Assembly (NCBI GenBank): GCA_949372635.1
Contig: CASIAB010000005.1
Span: forward strand, 124,001-188,000
DNA: 64,000 nucleotides
Origin: an uncultured Pseudomonadales bacterium
GTDB lineage: Bacteria; Pseudomonadota; Gammaproteobacteria; Pseudomonadales; Pseudohongiellaceae
Direction of reading: 5' to 3'
The position numbers were made by a program, and so were the translations under genes. Below, one piece after another: positions 49,891-59,999 of this stretch. Position 1 is the first letter of the stretch, and each line of letters starts with the position of its first letter. The notes beneath the pieces are model-generated. The model worked only from the letters and a program-made list of their open reading frames with translations, was not told where the DNA came from and did not search any database.

Positions 49891-50664
49891 TTAGCGGTGT
49901 ATGCCTTTCTTCGAACTCTCCAACGAGTCGATGAGAAGCTGCAGCGCATCACAGTCTTCGCGCATGATCTTCAATTGGACGATGGCGTCCTGCAGAGAGT
50001 GGCCGCGCATATAGATGACCTTATATGCAGTACGCAATTGCTTGATAGTAGGCTTCGCAAAGCCCCGACGCTCCAAGCCTATAGTATTAACCGCCCTCAC
50101 TGCAGCAGGCTGGCCGCTAACGATCATGTAGGCAGGCACATCGTGATCGATATGTGTCACGCCGCCAACCATAGCGTGAGCACCGATCTTGAGAAATTGG
50201 TTTACGCCCGCATAGCCGCCAAGAATGGCCCAGTCATCTACTTCAACGTGGCCTGAAATCCCCACGTTATTCGCAAAAATTGTATTGTTTCCTACAATGC
50301 AATCATGAGCGATGTGCACATAGGGCATGAGTAGGTTGTCGCTACCGATTCGGGTGAGACCGCCACCGAAGCCAGTTCCCCGGTGCAGATTAGAACCTTC
50401 CCGTAAAACGTTGCGGTCACCAATCTTAAGCCAAGTTTGCTCACCCTTAAACTTTTTATCTGCAGGATCTTCACCGATTGAGCTGAATTGAAAAATGCGA
50501 TTGTCTTTGCCGATTTTGGTGTTGGCGCGAATCATCACATGCGAATCGATGACAGTGCCAGATCCAATCTGCACATTGGGCCCTACAATAGTCCAAGGAC
50601 CAATCGTTACATCAGAATCTATTTCAGCTTTAGGGTCTATCCTGGCGCTGGAATCAATCGACAT
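49891..50664 (-). CDS. lpxA: Acyl-ACP--UDP-N-acetylglucosamine O-acyltransferase
   Basis: First step of lipid A synthesis. 257 residues folding as a left-handed parallel beta-helix with hexapeptide repeats ([20 protein letters not shown] and similar, residues 9-60). The catalytic histidine is in [19 protein letters not shown] (about residues 113-131), and [20 protein letters not shown] follows. The C-terminal helical domain starts near [20 protein letters not shown]. Its start overlaps the end of fabZ by 11 bp, so the two compete for and share acyl-ACP flux and are translationally coupled. Confidence 0.98.
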   Translation of the reverse strand: MSIDSSARIDPKAEIDSDVTIGPWTIVGPNVQIGSGTVIDSHVMIRANTKIGKDNRIFQFSSIGEDPADKKFKGEQTWLKIGDRNVLREGSNLHRGTGFGGGLTRIGSDNLLMPYVHIAHDCIVGNNTIFANNVGISGHVEVDDWAILGGYAGVNQFLKIGAHAMVGGVTHIDHDVPAYMIVSGQPAAVRAVNTIGLERRGFAKPTIKQLRTAYKVIYMRGHSLQDAIVQLKIMREDCDALQLLIDSLESSKKGIHR

Positions 50665-51103
50665 CCACCTTCCTCTCTGCGCACATAATGATCATTGTTC
50701 CTACAAGCTCTTCACCCACTGAAGCACGGCAGGCAAACTTATAAATACCGCGCTTATTGGTGACGATTTCGGCCTCTAGAGTAAGACAGTCGCCTGGTAT
50801 CACCGGTCGTCGTAAGCGCACATTATCGGCCCCAACGAAATAATAGAGATAACCGTCCTTCGGTTTCTTTTCCTGACTCTTGAACCCCAAAACACCAGCA
50901 GCTTGAGCCAGCGCCTCAATGATGAGCACACCCGGCATGATAGGTTGATTCGGAAAATGGCCGTTGAAGAATGGCTCGTTCACAGTAACGTTCTTGTAAG
51001 CCACGATAGACTTACCGAGGTCCATCTCAGTTACTCTATCCAACAGCAGGAAAGGGTAGCGCTGAGGGAGATACTCTTTAATTTCTTCGACGGTCATTAA
51101 CAT
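50654..51103 (-). CDS. fabZ: 3-hydroxyacyl-ACP dehydratase FabZ
   Basis: Dehydrates beta-hydroxyacyl-ACP in fatty acid elongation, drawing on the same 3-hydroxymyristoyl-ACP used by LpxA. 149 residues, hotdog fold. [17 protein letters not shown] (about residues 13-29) and the catalytic [20 protein letters not shown] (histidine then glutamate, about 47-66) followed by AQAAGVLGF identify it. ATG 51103 and ATG 51097 both fit. It overlaps lpxA. Confidence 0.98.
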   Translation of the reverse strand: MLMTVEEIKEYLPQRYPFLLLDRVTEMDLGKSIVAYKNVTVNEPFFNGHFPNQPIMPGVLIIEALAQAAGVLGFKSQEKKPKDGYLYYFVGADNVRLRRPVIPGDCLTLEAEIVTNKRGIYKFACRASVGEELVGTMIIMCAERKVDVD

Positions 51104-51203
51104 GTGTGGTTCTCTAGTCTGCCCTGCGCTCGATCATTGCGAGCTAGGTTAATTTTTATTTCGATGGCTTCTGAAGCGAAGCTCTTGCCCAGATTCAATC
51201 GAC

Positions 51204-52235
51204 CTAGTTTTTATCGGTCGAACTCTCAATTTCTTTCAATCTCTTCGCGATGCTATCTAGTTGCTGGAACCGAATCGCATTGCGCTTCCACTGCGAAGTC
51301 TTCGCTTGGATTGTACCAGTAGAGTACATACCGGGCTCTGAAATTGACTGACTCAGTAGCGACATGGCACTCACCTGCACCCTATCAGCGATAGATATAT
51401 GGCCCACTACCCCGGACCCGCCACCCATGATGCAGTATTTACCTATTGTCACACTGCCGGCAATGGCAGCGCAGCCACAAATTATTGTGTGCTCACCAAT
51501 CTTGCAGTTATGGCCGATCTGAACCTGGTTGTCGATCTTCACACCATTACCAATTTCAGTGTCTTCGAGAGCGCCCCTATCTATCGTGCTACCGGCACCG
51601 ATCTCGACATCGTCGCCTATTTTAACTCCACCGAGCTGATAGATTTTAACAGACTTGCTACCATCGAATGCAAAACCAAACCCATCGGAACCGACTACAG
51701 AGCCAGAATGAATCTTTACGTTTTTTCCTAAGACAACGCCATGATAGAGAGTTACGTTACTATACAATTTACAGCCTTGGCCTAGACTCACATTCTCACC
51801 TACATAACAGCCCGCACCGATCACAACGTCGTCGCCCAGCGACACGTTGGCTGCAATTACTGCATTTGCAGAGATGCTAACATTTTTGCCGAGCACGGCA
51901 GAATTATCCACACTTGCTGATTCATGGACGCCAGTGGGAGGCATTGGTGAATTATTGAATAACGCAGTAGCTTTCGCAAAAGACACATAGGGAATGCCTG
52001 TCACAAGTTTGTTGCCTGGACAGCTATCTAGATATTTTTTATCGATGAGTATCGCAGACGCCCTACTATTTTTTAGCTGGCCTACGTAGGAAGGATTGCT
52101 TAGGAAACTCAGCTGGCCGGGCTCGGCATTCTGGAGAGTAGCTAGGCCAGTTATTTCGCACTGGCCATCGCCGATTAGTTTAGCGTCTAGCAATTCCGCC
52201 AGATGCGCCAATGTATATTTTGTTTTATGTGTCAC
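51204..52235 (-). CDS. lpxD: UDP-3-O-(3-hydroxyacyl)glucosamine N-acyltransferase
   Basis: Third step of lipid A synthesis. 343 residues. An N-terminal uridine-binding domain (TLAHLAELLDAKLIGDGQ, GQLSFLSNPSYVGQLKNSRA) precedes the left-handed beta-helix with many hexapeptide repeats (about residues 105-305) and the catalytic histidine region VKIDNQVQIGHNCKIGEHT. GSVVGSDGFGFAFDGSKSVK is typical. The C-terminal helix (RFQQLDSIAKRLKEIES) matches LpxD trimer tails. It follows skp by 29 bp; fabZ follows after 100 bp. Confidence 0.98.
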   Translation of the reverse strand: MTHKTKYTLAHLAELLDAKLIGDGQCEITGLATLQNAEPGQLSFLSNPSYVGQLKNSRASAILIDKKYLDSCPGNKLVTGIPYVSFAKATALFNNSPMPPTGVHESASVDNSAVLGKNVSISANAVIAANVSLGDDVVIGAGCYVGENVSLGQGCKLYSNVTLYHGVVLGKNVKIHSGSVVGSDGFGFAFDGSKSVKIYQLGGVKIGDDVEIGAGSTIDRGALEDTEIGNGVKIDNQVQIGHNCKIGEHTIICGCAAIAGSVTIGKYCIMGGGSGVVGHISIADRVQVSAMSLLSQSISEPGMYSTGTIQAKTSQWKRNAIRFQQLDSIAKRLKEIESSTDKN

Positions 52236-52264
52236 CTGACACTAACCTGATAATGAGGATTCCT

Positions 52265-52786
52265 TTACGGCTCAGTCTGCGTATTTTCATTCAATTTTGC
52301 AGTAACCTTTGCGGTAATATCCAATACTGGCGCAAAATAAGGAGAACTATCCGAATTGAGAATCAAATCGTAACCGCCCTCTGCGACCACATCGGTAACT
52401 GCCTCGGCAAGATCGCCTTGCATACTTTCGAGAAACTGCTGATTCTTTGCCTGCAATGATGTTTGAACTCTTTCTTGTATCAGTTGCAACTGAACCTGCA
52501 AGTCCTGAGCATTAGAATTCATACGGCTAATTTCTTGTTCGCTCATAACAGCTTCGTTCTGATTAAACTCTTCACGCAGAGCAGTTAGCTGTTCAGTAAG
52601 CTCTTGAGCTCTTTCCTCATCTGTACTAAATTCCTGCTCCAATTCTTCTTGCACGACACGAGCCGCATCAGAATTGAACAATGCCTGTAATGCATTCAGC
52701 ACACCTATCTTGGTATCCTGAGCAGCGGCACCTTGAGATACAAGCACCAAACTCAAACAGACAATTAGACTCTTAAATATTTTCAC
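52265..52786 (-). CDS. skp: Periplasmic chaperone Skp/OmpH
   Basis: Holds unfolded outer-membrane proteins on the way to BAM. 173 residues from GTG 52786, chosen because GGAG lies six bases upstream and the signal peptide (IFKSLIVCLSLVLVSQGAAA) then begins properly; an ATG at 52822 would only add polar residues. The mature protein opens with KIGVLNALQALFNSDAARVV, followed by a long charged helical tentacle region (about residues 40-110) and the C-terminal YDLILNSDSSPYFAPVLDIT. It lies between bamA and lpxD as usual. Confidence 0.94.
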   Translation of the reverse strand: MKIFKSLIVCLSLVLVSQGAAAQDTKIGVLNALQALFNSDAARVVQEELEQEFSTDEERAQELTEQLTALREEFNQNEAVMSEQEISRMNSNAQDLQVQLQLIQERVQTSLQAKNQQFLESMQGDLAEAVTDVVAEGGYDLILNSDSSPYFAPVLDITAKVTAKLNENTQTEP

Positions 52787-52965
52787 AATAATTCTCCAAT
52801 TCTTACTAACACTATTGAGCATGCGCTCAAATAACTATCTATAACTAACACTACATTATTCAGTAAGGCGTCTAAATTCGTCGTCATTATGTACTGAATT
52901 TTGCAATCCCTGAATCTTGACTATTCGAGCTATACCGTATTGCTAATCCTTTAAATCAAGCCAGT

Positions 52966-55647
52966 CTAGAAACCATTTCCAACCGTAAAATCAAAGCTCT
53001 TTAAATCATCCCCTTCTTTGCCAAATGGTTTCGCCACATAGAATGTTAACGGGCCAAATGGCGACAGATAAGTAACACTAATTCCTGCAGAGTATCTAAC
53101 TTCACCCAAATCGAAATCTGTACAATTCTTTAAAAGTGTCTGTCGTTCCGTACAATGCGACGAGAACACATTTCCCGCGTCAATAAAGAAAGCCGACCTA
53201 ACTTGACCCGAAGCGTCCATAAACGGAATTGGGAATAATAGCTCCAATGTCGCGGTAGCCAGTATATTACCACCAAAACTGTCATAATCCTCGTCTAGGT
53301 AAAAACTTTGTACTGCCAGAGCGATTTCCTGATTTCCCTCTGAATCTAGCACCGGCTGGCCGGTCTCATCGAAAAGGCCTGTAGTTTCATAACCTGCATC
53401 CCTGTTTAAACCTACTGCAGAGCCATCCTCTCGGCGCTGGATTTCACCATTTTCATCTCGCAAAAGCGTTAGCCCGTATTCAGTCAGATATCTGGCGCCT
53501 GGGGTGCTCTGTGGCCCTAGGCTATTGTCTTCGAAGCCGCGCAAGACACCACCCGCGTTTACGTTTAGACCGCCAGCAAAGTAGTTATTAAAGAAGGGCA
53601 TTTGTTCAGTATTACCATATCCAATGCCATAGCCCAGATTCGTTCTTAAGCCTACAACCCAGCGCTGATCCTGAGAAAGTGGCCAATACATCTCATTGTT
53701 GTAGTTGATTCTGGCATATTGCAAGTCACTACCGGGCAATGTGACTTCTAGACCGACACGGTGGAGCGCGCCGCTGGTAGCCATCTGTCCGCGGTTTAGA
53801 GTGTTGCGAAACCAATTGCCTGTAATCGTAAAGTTATCGAAGGTATCCCCATATTTGTCAACAAAACCTTGATCTATATTTGTCTGGAGCTGCAGTGGGC
53901 TTAGTGAATTCACATCGCCTAATACTGCATCAGTGACGGGACCATCAAAAGCGTTGCTGTTAGCGGGCGTAATCACATATTTATCTATTCCGTCGAAAAA
54001 AGTAGGACTGGAAACTATCTCTTGAACAGAACCGAGCCCCGCACTCAGCTCCGTGTGCGTAAATCCAACATCAAACCCTAACAATGATATCTCACTCAAG
54101 GGGTAACTAAAGCTCAAGGATCCACCGTAGGAAGAGGTATTGAAAGCAGAAACGTTCCAAGGAGACTCCATCTTCTGAGCGAACAGATTGAATCCCCTAC
54201 TCACTCCGTCAGGCGTAAAATACGGATCTTGATACTGAAAATTTAGACCAGTCTGGAAGCGGCTTTTATTGATGCCAACACCCAATGTCTTCCCGGTCCC
54301 CAGAAAATTCTGTGCCTGTAGGCTGGAGCTGATGAAGAAATTACCACCCCCACCTGTGCCGACCTGAAAGCTGATGGCGCCAAAATTTTGTTCCAGCACG
54401 TCATAATTGACATCTATCTGATCTTCCGTGCCTGCAACCTCGATCGTATCAACTTCGACAGTTTCGAAGTAGCCGAGTCGCTGCAGACGAATTTTGGATT
54501 GTTCGATTTGCAGGCTTGACGCTGGAGCAGACTCTAGCTGTCGCAACTCTCTTCGTAGGACATCATCAGCGGTCGATATGTTGCCTGCGAAATTAATACG
54601 ATTTACATAGGTCCTTTTGCCCGGCTCGATGAAGAACGTTACATCAACGGTTTCATCTTCATCGTTGACTTCTGGCACGCCAGTGGCTTCAGCAAAGGCA
54701 TAGCCTAAGTTGCCAAGAAACTGAACCATGATTTCTTCAGTTCCCGTGACAAGACCCTGCGAATAGATCTGTCCCGGGCGCACGAATACTGCCGCCCTCA
54801 AAAGAGCCTCTGCATCTACTAGGTCGCCGGCGAGATCTACTTCGTTAATAGTGAACAGGTTTCCCTCGGTCAAATTAATAGTGATATAGACTTCTTTGCG
54901 ATCCGGCGTGATGGAGATAGGTGTGGAATCGATATTAAATTCTACAAAACCGTTATCAAGATAGAAGGATTCTAGGCGTTCGAGATCGCCAGAAAATTGT
55001 TCGCGCGAATAACGGTCCTTGCGGCTTAAAAGCATGAACCAAGGCTTCGTACCTAACTCGAACAGACCAAGCAGGTCTTCCTCATTGAAGGCCTGATTGC
55101 CTACGATGTTAATGTGGCGTATGCGTGATTCTTCGCCTTCGTTGATGCTCAGACTGATACCAACACGGTTCCGCGGCAGTTCTTCAACCTCAATGTCCAC
55201 TGACGCACCATAGCGACCACGAGACGAGTACACGTCCTGTATTCCTTGGCGAATTACTTCTAGCGCGGGGCGCGTGAAAATCTGACCTTCGGCAATGTCT
55301 GCCTCCGCCATGTTGTCAATGATATCTTCAGTCTCAAGAACGCTATTTCCTTCGATGGTAATTTCAGCAACGGAGGGCCTTTCCAAAACCGTAACAATAA
55401 GCACATTCCCTTCGCGTGCCACCTCGATCTCATCAAAATATTCTGACTGAGAAAGCTCTCGAATAATTTGCGCTGAGATGTCAGCCGTAACTTGATCACC
55501 TATGCCTACGGGTAATAGGTTGTAGATTATCCCGGGCGAAATGCGTTGATAGCCATCAACGATTATGTCGGCTATTACAAATTCCTGTGCGTTGAGGGAC
55601 TTTGAAATTCCAAAAGCCACCAACAAACAAAAAAGTAGTTTTTTCAT
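52966..55647 (-). CDS. bamA: Outer membrane protein assembly factor BamA, enlarged
   Basis: Core of the BAM complex that inserts beta-barrel proteins. 893 residues, longer than the usual 770-810. A signal peptide (KKLLFCLLVAFGISKSLNAQ) is followed by five POTRA domains (about residues 21-425) and a 16-strand barrel with the conserved GGVLRGFEDNSLGPQ (VRGF/LRGF motif, loop 6). Extra residues occur in extracellular loops, notably after that motif (DENGEIQRREDGSAVGLNRD, then about 45 more residues before the next strand) and near SPLQLQTNIDQGFVDKYG. It ends in a Phe (FDFTVGNGF) as expected for a BAM signal. Confidence 0.97.
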   Translation of the reverse strand: MKKLLFCLLVAFGISKSLNAQEFVIADIIVDGYQRISPGIIYNLLPVGIGDQVTADISAQIIRELSQSEYFDEIEVAREGNVLIVTVLERPSVAEITIEGNSVLETEDIIDNMAEADIAEGQIFTRPALEVIRQGIQDVYSSRGRYGASVDIEVEELPRNRVGISLSINEGEESRIRHINIVGNQAFNEEDLLGLFELGTKPWFMLLSRKDRYSREQFSGDLERLESFYLDNGFVEFNIDSTPISITPDRKEVYITINLTEGNLFTINEVDLAGDLVDAEALLRAAVFVRPGQIYSQGLVTGTEEIMVQFLGNLGYAFAEATGVPEVNDEDETVDVTFFIEPGKRTYVNRINFAGNISTADDVLRRELRQLESAPASSLQIEQSKIRLQRLGYFETVEVDTIEVAGTEDQIDVNYDVLEQNFGAISFQVGTGGGGNFFISSSLQAQNFLGTGKTLGVGINKSRFQTGLNFQYQDPYFTPDGVSRGFNLFAQKMESPWNVSAFNTSSYGGSLSFSYPLSEISLLGFDVGFTHTELSAGLGSVQEIVSSPTFFDGIDKYVITPANSNAFDGPVTDAVLGDVNSLSPLQLQTNIDQGFVDKYGDTFDNFTITGNWFRNTLNRGQMATSGALHRVGLEVTLPGSDLQYARINYNNEMYWPLSQDQRWVVGLRTNLGYGIGYGNTEQMPFFNNYFAGGLNVNAGGVLRGFEDNSLGPQSTPGARYLTEYGLTLLRDENGEIQRREDGSAVGLNRDAGYETTGLFDETGQPVLDSEGNQEIALAVQSFYLDEDYDSFGGNILATATLELLFPIPFMDASGQVRSAFFIDAGNVFSSHCTERQTLLKNCTDFDLGEVRYSAGISVTYLSPFGPLTFYVAKPFGKEGDDLKSFDFTVGNGF

Positions 55648-55720
55648 TTGCGCTGCATTCTCAATTTATTGCGTTACTTGGCGGCGAGTTTGTTAATTTT
55701 TCTATTTTATTTATTTTTTG

Positions 55721-57079
55721 TTACAACAAACGACTAACATCGTTATACATAGCTAAAACCATAATTCCCGAAATCAACAACAATCCCAGCTGTAATCCTA
55801 AGGCCTGAATTCGCTCGGGCACCGGCCTTCTGATGACAACTTCAATTGCATAAAATAAGAGATGCCCGCCATCAAGAACTGGGATAGGTAACAAGTTCAT
55901 AACGCCCAGCGAGATACTCAGCAGGGCCAAAAAACCTAAATAGAATTCAAGACCATAGGTTGCTGTCTCTCCTGCCACCCGTCCAATAGTTATTGGCCCA
56001 CCGATATTTTTTGGCGAGATCTCCAAGGTGACCATTTTCTTCACAGAATTTAATACAAAAGCCGACATTTCCCATGTCTTGAGAACAGCCGGCTGAATCG
56101 CCGATAGCAAATTGTAATTTAACTGCCGCGTTGTTGTCTGCACATAGGCGCCAATACTGCCAACTGAAGTACCATCATCAAGCGTCGTTGCTTTCGGCGT
56201 CATAATCAAGTCAGTGTTGATGCCACCACGTTGGACCACGACATCAAGTATGAGTTCCGGGCTCGCTCGGATCACCTCTACCCAATGTGTCCAACCGCTT
56301 ATTGTTGTGCCATCCACAGAGATAACCTCATCGCCTTCTTGCAGATTAGCGGCCTCTGCAGCACCACCGGGAACAATACCGCCAATATTCGCTGGAATTT
56401 CGCCAATAATACCGAGATTTCCGACAGGATTTGGTTCTGTGTCTGCTGCCATCCAGGTATTTATTGGAACTTGTAAATTTCTCCGTCTGCTCGAATCCGC
56501 AGGGCCGACAGTTAAGATTATTTCGCCGGTTTCACCCAGTCGGGCGAGCATCTGTATGTTGACTTGCTGCCAGTTGATAGTTTCTTTACCGTCCACAGCG
56601 GTAATTTCATCGCCGGCTTTTAGTCCCGCTGTATCTGCAATAGAGTCTTCTATTACACTGCTCACTATCGGCGCAATACCAGAAACGCCATAGAATATAT
56701 TTATCAGCCAGAATACGAATATCGCCAACAAGAAATTCGCGATAGGACCCGCCGCTACAATCGCCGTCTTCTGCCACAGAGGTTTGCAGGCGAATGAGCC
56801 CTCGCGCTGGATCGCGCTCAACCCGCTTGTATCCGCAACAGTGCTATCTTCTTGGCCCAGCATCTTAACGTAGCCGCCCAGTGGAATTGGTGCGATGACA
56901 TACTCAACTCCATCCTTGCCAACCCATGTCTTGACAGCCTTGCCAAAGCCGATAGAAAATTTAAGCACCTTTACGCCGCAGCGCCTAGCAACCCAGAAAT
57001 GGCCAAACTCGTGGATCGTCACCAATATACCGAGGGTTACTAAGAGGGCTATAACGCTTATTAAAATTTCAAGTATCAT
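55721..57079 (-). CDS. rseP: RIP metalloprotease RseP
   Basis: Site-2 intramembrane zinc protease that cuts anti-sigma factor RseA in the envelope stress response. 452 residues from ATG 57079 (MILEILISVIALLVTLGILV); the ATG at 57091 is possible. Zinc motif HEFGH (about residues 22-26) in the first membrane helix, two PDZ domains (about 115-300, with ADTAGLKAGDEITAVDGKET and AEAANLQEGDEVISVDGTTI), and the second motif NLLPIPVLDGGHLLFYAIEV near the C-terminus. It lies between dxr and bamA. Confidence 0.97.
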   Translation of the reverse strand: MILEILISVIALLVTLGILVTIHEFGHFWVARRCGVKVLKFSIGFGKAVKTWVGKDGVEYVIAPIPLGGYVKMLGQEDSTVADTSGLSAIQREGSFACKPLWQKTAIVAAGPIANFLLAIFVFWLINIFYGVSGIAPIVSSVIEDSIADTAGLKAGDEITAVDGKETINWQQVNIQMLARLGETGEIILTVGPADSSRRRNLQVPINTWMAADTEPNPVGNLGIIGEIPANIGGIVPGGAAEAANLQEGDEVISVDGTTISGWTHWVEVIRASPELILDVVVQRGGINTDLIMTPKATTLDDGTSVGSIGAYVQTTTRQLNYNLLSAIQPAVLKTWEMSAFVLNSVKKMVTLEISPKNIGGPITIGRVAGETATYGLEFYLGFLALLSISLGVMNLLPIPVLDGGHLLFYAIEVVIRRPVPERIQALGLQLGLLLISGIMVLAMYNDVSRLL

Positions 57080-57102
57080 AAATTTTCGCAACAGCGCTAG
57101 AT

Positions 57103-58311
57103 CTAGGTACTAGCGCCACGACACAAATCCTTTAATATCAATTCTTTAGCTAGTCTTCTAGCTTGTCGGTCACGGTCTTGAATGATAGCGAGAGTAGGCG
57201 CCGGTTCACAAGGTATTTGTGACCTAACTGCCTCAATTATTGAGGGAATTTCCGCAAAACCGATCTCTCCACCCAAAAATGCCTCAACTGCCACTTCGTT
57301 TGCAGCATTAAGAACCGCCGGCGCCGTTCCGCGCTCGCCTGCAGCCTCCATACCTAAGCGCAGGCAGGGGAACCTGAAAAGATCGGGCTTGGAGAATTGC
57401 AAAGACTCCTCCACCGTCAGGTCAAGCGGAGCAGCTCCTGACTCGATCCGCTCCGGCCATGCCAACCCATAGGCGATAGGAACTCGCATATCGGGATTGG
57501 CCATCTGGGCCAACACCGAACCATCTTTATAGTGAACCATAGAGTGCACAATGCTCTGCGGATGAATCAATACATCAACCTGCGATGGATGTAGATCAAA
57601 GAGATAACACGCCTCAATAAACTCTAACCCCTTGTTCATCATTGTCGCGGAGTCGACGGATATCTTCCTACCCATTGACCACTTGGGATGCTGGCATGCT
57701 TGATCAGGCGTGACTGACTCCAACTGCTCAATCGGCGTGTTCAGGAACGGGCCGCCCGATGCCGTCAATACAACCTTCACAACACCAGTATCAGACTCTA
57801 TATGTACGCTGCTCTTCGTTTGCGGCAGACACTGAAAAATTGCATTGTGCTCGCTGTCGATCGGTAAAATCTCTGCGCCAGATTCCCTCGCCGCCTGCTT
57901 CAGTAAGTCTCCAGTCATCACCAGAGATTCCTTATTAGCAAGTAACAGGCGCTTGCCATTTGAAGCTGCCGCAAGTGTCGATTCGAGACCAGCCGCGCCG
58001 ACTATTGCAGCCATCACTATATCGACATTTGGATTACTCGCCACCTCAGTCAATCCAGACTCACCAATCAGCAACTTGGTATCTAGATTGCTCCCAAGTA
58101 GTAACGCTTTAAACTCTGGAGCGGCGACTTCGCTTAACACAGCGAATTTTGGCCTGTATTTCTCGCACTGTTCGAATAGTAGTTTCGCGTTTCGGTAAGC
58201 GGTAAGTGCAAAAACTTTGTAGGAAGGATTCTCATCGATTACGGCCAACGTGCTTGCGCCAACCGACCCAGTAGAACCGAGGATGCTGATCTGAAGATTG
58301 CTACTCGTCAC
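57103..58311 (-). CDS. dxr: 1-deoxy-D-xylulose 5-phosphate reductoisomerase
   Basis: First committed step of the MEP isoprenoid pathway, NADPH-dependent. 402 residues. The dinucleotide-binding start ISILGSTGSVGASTLAVIDE (residues 9-28), LLANKESLVMTGDLLKQAA, LPIDSEHNAIFQCLP, LTASGGPFLN, KWSMGRKISVDSATMMNKGL and IHPQSIVHSMVHYKDGSVLA cover NADPH, metal and substrate sites. Together with ispD and ispF it gives three MEP genes in this window. It sits 1 bp downstream of cdsA. Confidence 0.98.
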   Translation of the reverse strand: MTSSNLQISILGSTGSVGASTLAVIDENPSYKVFALTAYRNAKLLFEQCEKYRPKFAVLSEVAAPEFKALLLGSNLDTKLLIGESGLTEVASNPNVDIVMAAIVGAAGLESTLAAASNGKRLLLANKESLVMTGDLLKQAARESGAEILPIDSEHNAIFQCLPQTKSSVHIESDTGVVKVVLTASGGPFLNTPIEQLESVTPDQACQHPKWSMGRKISVDSATMMNKGLEFIEACYLFDLHPSQVDVLIHPQSIVHSMVHYKDGSVLAQMANPDMRVPIAYGLAWPERIESGAAPLDLTVEESLQFSKPDLFRFPCLRLGMEAAGERGTAPAVLNAANEVAVEAFLGGEIGFAEIPSIIEAVRSQIPCEPAPTLAIIQDRDRQARRLAKELILKDLCRGAST

Positions 58312-58312
58312 G

Positions 58313-59188
58313 TTAGAGACTCACCTGCAATTCGCTATCGAGAACTAACATCATTGTAAGTACAAACAGCGGTGTGGCTGCTACGAGACCATCCACCCTA
58401 TCAAGCACACCGCCATGCCCAGGCAGCAGCGCGCCGCTATCCTTAATCTCGCAATTGCGCTTGAGCATGCTCTCTATGAGGTCACCCACTACGCTAAAGA
58501 ATGTGACGCCTACTGACAACGCCAGCAAGGCAATGATCTGCATTGCAGATAGTGTTTGGAGATTGTTGTGCATTAGCCAGACAAACAAACTTGCCACCAA
58601 AAAACAGGCAAACGTTCCGCCCCATACACCTTCCCAAGACTTCTTCGGGCTCAACTTAACGGCCAGCTTTCTCGATCCAAAATTTACTCCAACGACATAG
58701 GCCCCCACATCGACCGCCGCCACCAAAATCACTAACGCTAGGACCAAATAACCAGAGGGAACAAGGTATTTCAAAACCACAATACCAACAAAGGCTGGCA
58801 TCAACACCAAAACACCCATAAGCGCAATTTTCGACTCATCGTTCCACAGGACGCTGTTCTCAGGATAACCGAAAAGGAAAAATAAAGATATCAGCCAAAA
58901 AAGCAGACCCAGAATCAGCACGAGACTAGCTCGAAAATCATCGATGCTTTGTGCGTCGGCCGAGAGTCCCAAAAGAAAGAAACAAGCAACCAACATCGCA
59001 GCTATACTAACGAGGTATGGTAGCTTAGCTATTTTTTTATCCGGACTGACAAGCCCGGCCCATTCCCATGCGGCCATTAGAATGACGCCAGCAACAAACA
59101 GCGAGAAATAAAAAGAAGACAACTGAGTAGTGGCAACAATCAAGGCCACCAAAAGTAATACGGCGGTAATGACTCGCTGCTTTAACAT
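58313..59188 (-). CDS. cdsA: Phosphatidate cytidylyltransferase
   Basis: Makes CDP-diacylglycerol, the precursor of phospholipids. 291 residues from ATG 59188 (MLKQRVITAVLLLVALIVAT); the open frame to 59254 overlaps uppS and is not needed. About eight membrane helices. The CDP-alcohol cytidylyltransferase signature is KDSGALLPGHGGVLDRVDGL near residues 258-277, with KLSPKKSWEGVWGGTFAC before it. It begins just after the uppS stop, so they are co-translated. Confidence 0.97.
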   Translation of the reverse strand: MLKQRVITAVLLLVALIVATTQLSSFYFSLFVAGVILMAAWEWAGLVSPDKKIAKLPYLVSIAAMLVACFFLLGLSADAQSIDDFRASLVLILGLLFWLISLFFLFGYPENSVLWNDESKIALMGVLVLMPAFVGIVVLKYLVPSGYLVLALVILVAAVDVGAYVVGVNFGSRKLAVKLSPKKSWEGVWGGTFACFLVASLFVWLMHNNLQTLSAMQIIALLALSVGVTFFSVVGDLIESMLKRNCEIKDSGALLPGHGGVLDRVDGLVAATPLFVLTMMLVLDSELQVSL

Positions 59189-59189
59189 C

Positions 59190-59933
59190 TTAGTCACTCG
59201 TAGTTTCCTGTTCATCATGACTGCCATAACGACGCTGGCGATTTGCAAAATCATCGAGCGCTAGTTGCAACTGTGCATCGTCGAAGTCTGGCCAATAACA
59301 GTCTGTAAAATAGAGTTCGGTATAGGCGAACTGCCAAAGTAGGAAATTACTAATACGCTGCTCGCCACCAGTACGGATACAAAGGTCTGGATCCGGATAG
59401 TAGCTGGTACTCGTGTGCTGCCTTATCAAATTAACATCGATTGCGTCTGCCGACAGCTCTCCCGAAGTAACCTTGTGGACTATGCTTGTCATTGCGTTTG
59501 CGATATCCCAGCGCCCACCGTAGTCTGCCGCGACAATCACTGTCATACCAGTATTATTACGCGTCAACTCTTCAACCTCACGCATGTTTTTCTGCAATTT
59601 CTGCGAGAAGTTGCTGCGATTTCCGATGAACTGTAGACACACATTCCTCTTGTGTAGCTGGTTGATTTCTTTACGCTTTAGGACGGTAACAAAGAGCGCC
59701 ATAAGGCTCTGAACTTCCTTTCGCGGACGCACCCAGTTCTCACTACTAAAAGCAAACAAGGTGAGGTATTTGATACCCCTAGCGAGGCAGGAATAAACAG
59801 CCTCTCGCGCCACTTCGGCGCCAAAGCGATGACCAGATTTTGCAGGCAGATCACGAGATTTGGCCCAGCGGTTACTGCCATCCATAACTATGGCGATATG
59901 CCGAGGTAATTCCGGTTTGCTAGCAGATGTCAT
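59190..59933 (-). CDS. uppS: Undecaprenyl diphosphate synthase
   Basis: Makes C55 polyprenyl diphosphate, the lipid carrier for peptidoglycan and O-antigen. 247 residues. The catalytic aspartate is in IAIVMDGSNRWAKSRDLPAK (about residues 13-32). The usual DGNxR motif reads DGSNR, so the conserved asparagine is serine here, an unusual substitution near the pyrophosphate site. TLFAFSSENWVRPRKEVQSL, VIVAADYGGRWDIANA and LCIRTGGEQRISNFLLWQFA, YTELYFTDCYWPDFD follow. Upstream of cdsA, downstream of frr. Confidence 0.97.
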   Translation of the reverse strand: MTSASKPELPRHIAIVMDGSNRWAKSRDLPAKSGHRFGAEVAREAVYSCLARGIKYLTLFAFSSENWVRPRKEVQSLMALFVTVLKRKEINQLHKRNVCLQFIGNRSNFSQKLQKNMREVEELTRNNTGMTVIVAADYGGRWDIANAMTSIVHKVTSGELSADAIDVNLIRQHTSTSYYPDPDLCIRTGGEQRISNFLLWQFAYTELYFTDCYWPDFDDAQLQLALDDFANRQRRYGSHDEQETTSD

Positions 59934-59999
59934 TTACAGTTACCACATCTCTAATGACCGGAGGTCCCATGGTGTCCGCCGACTGAAGCAATCGCGAGC

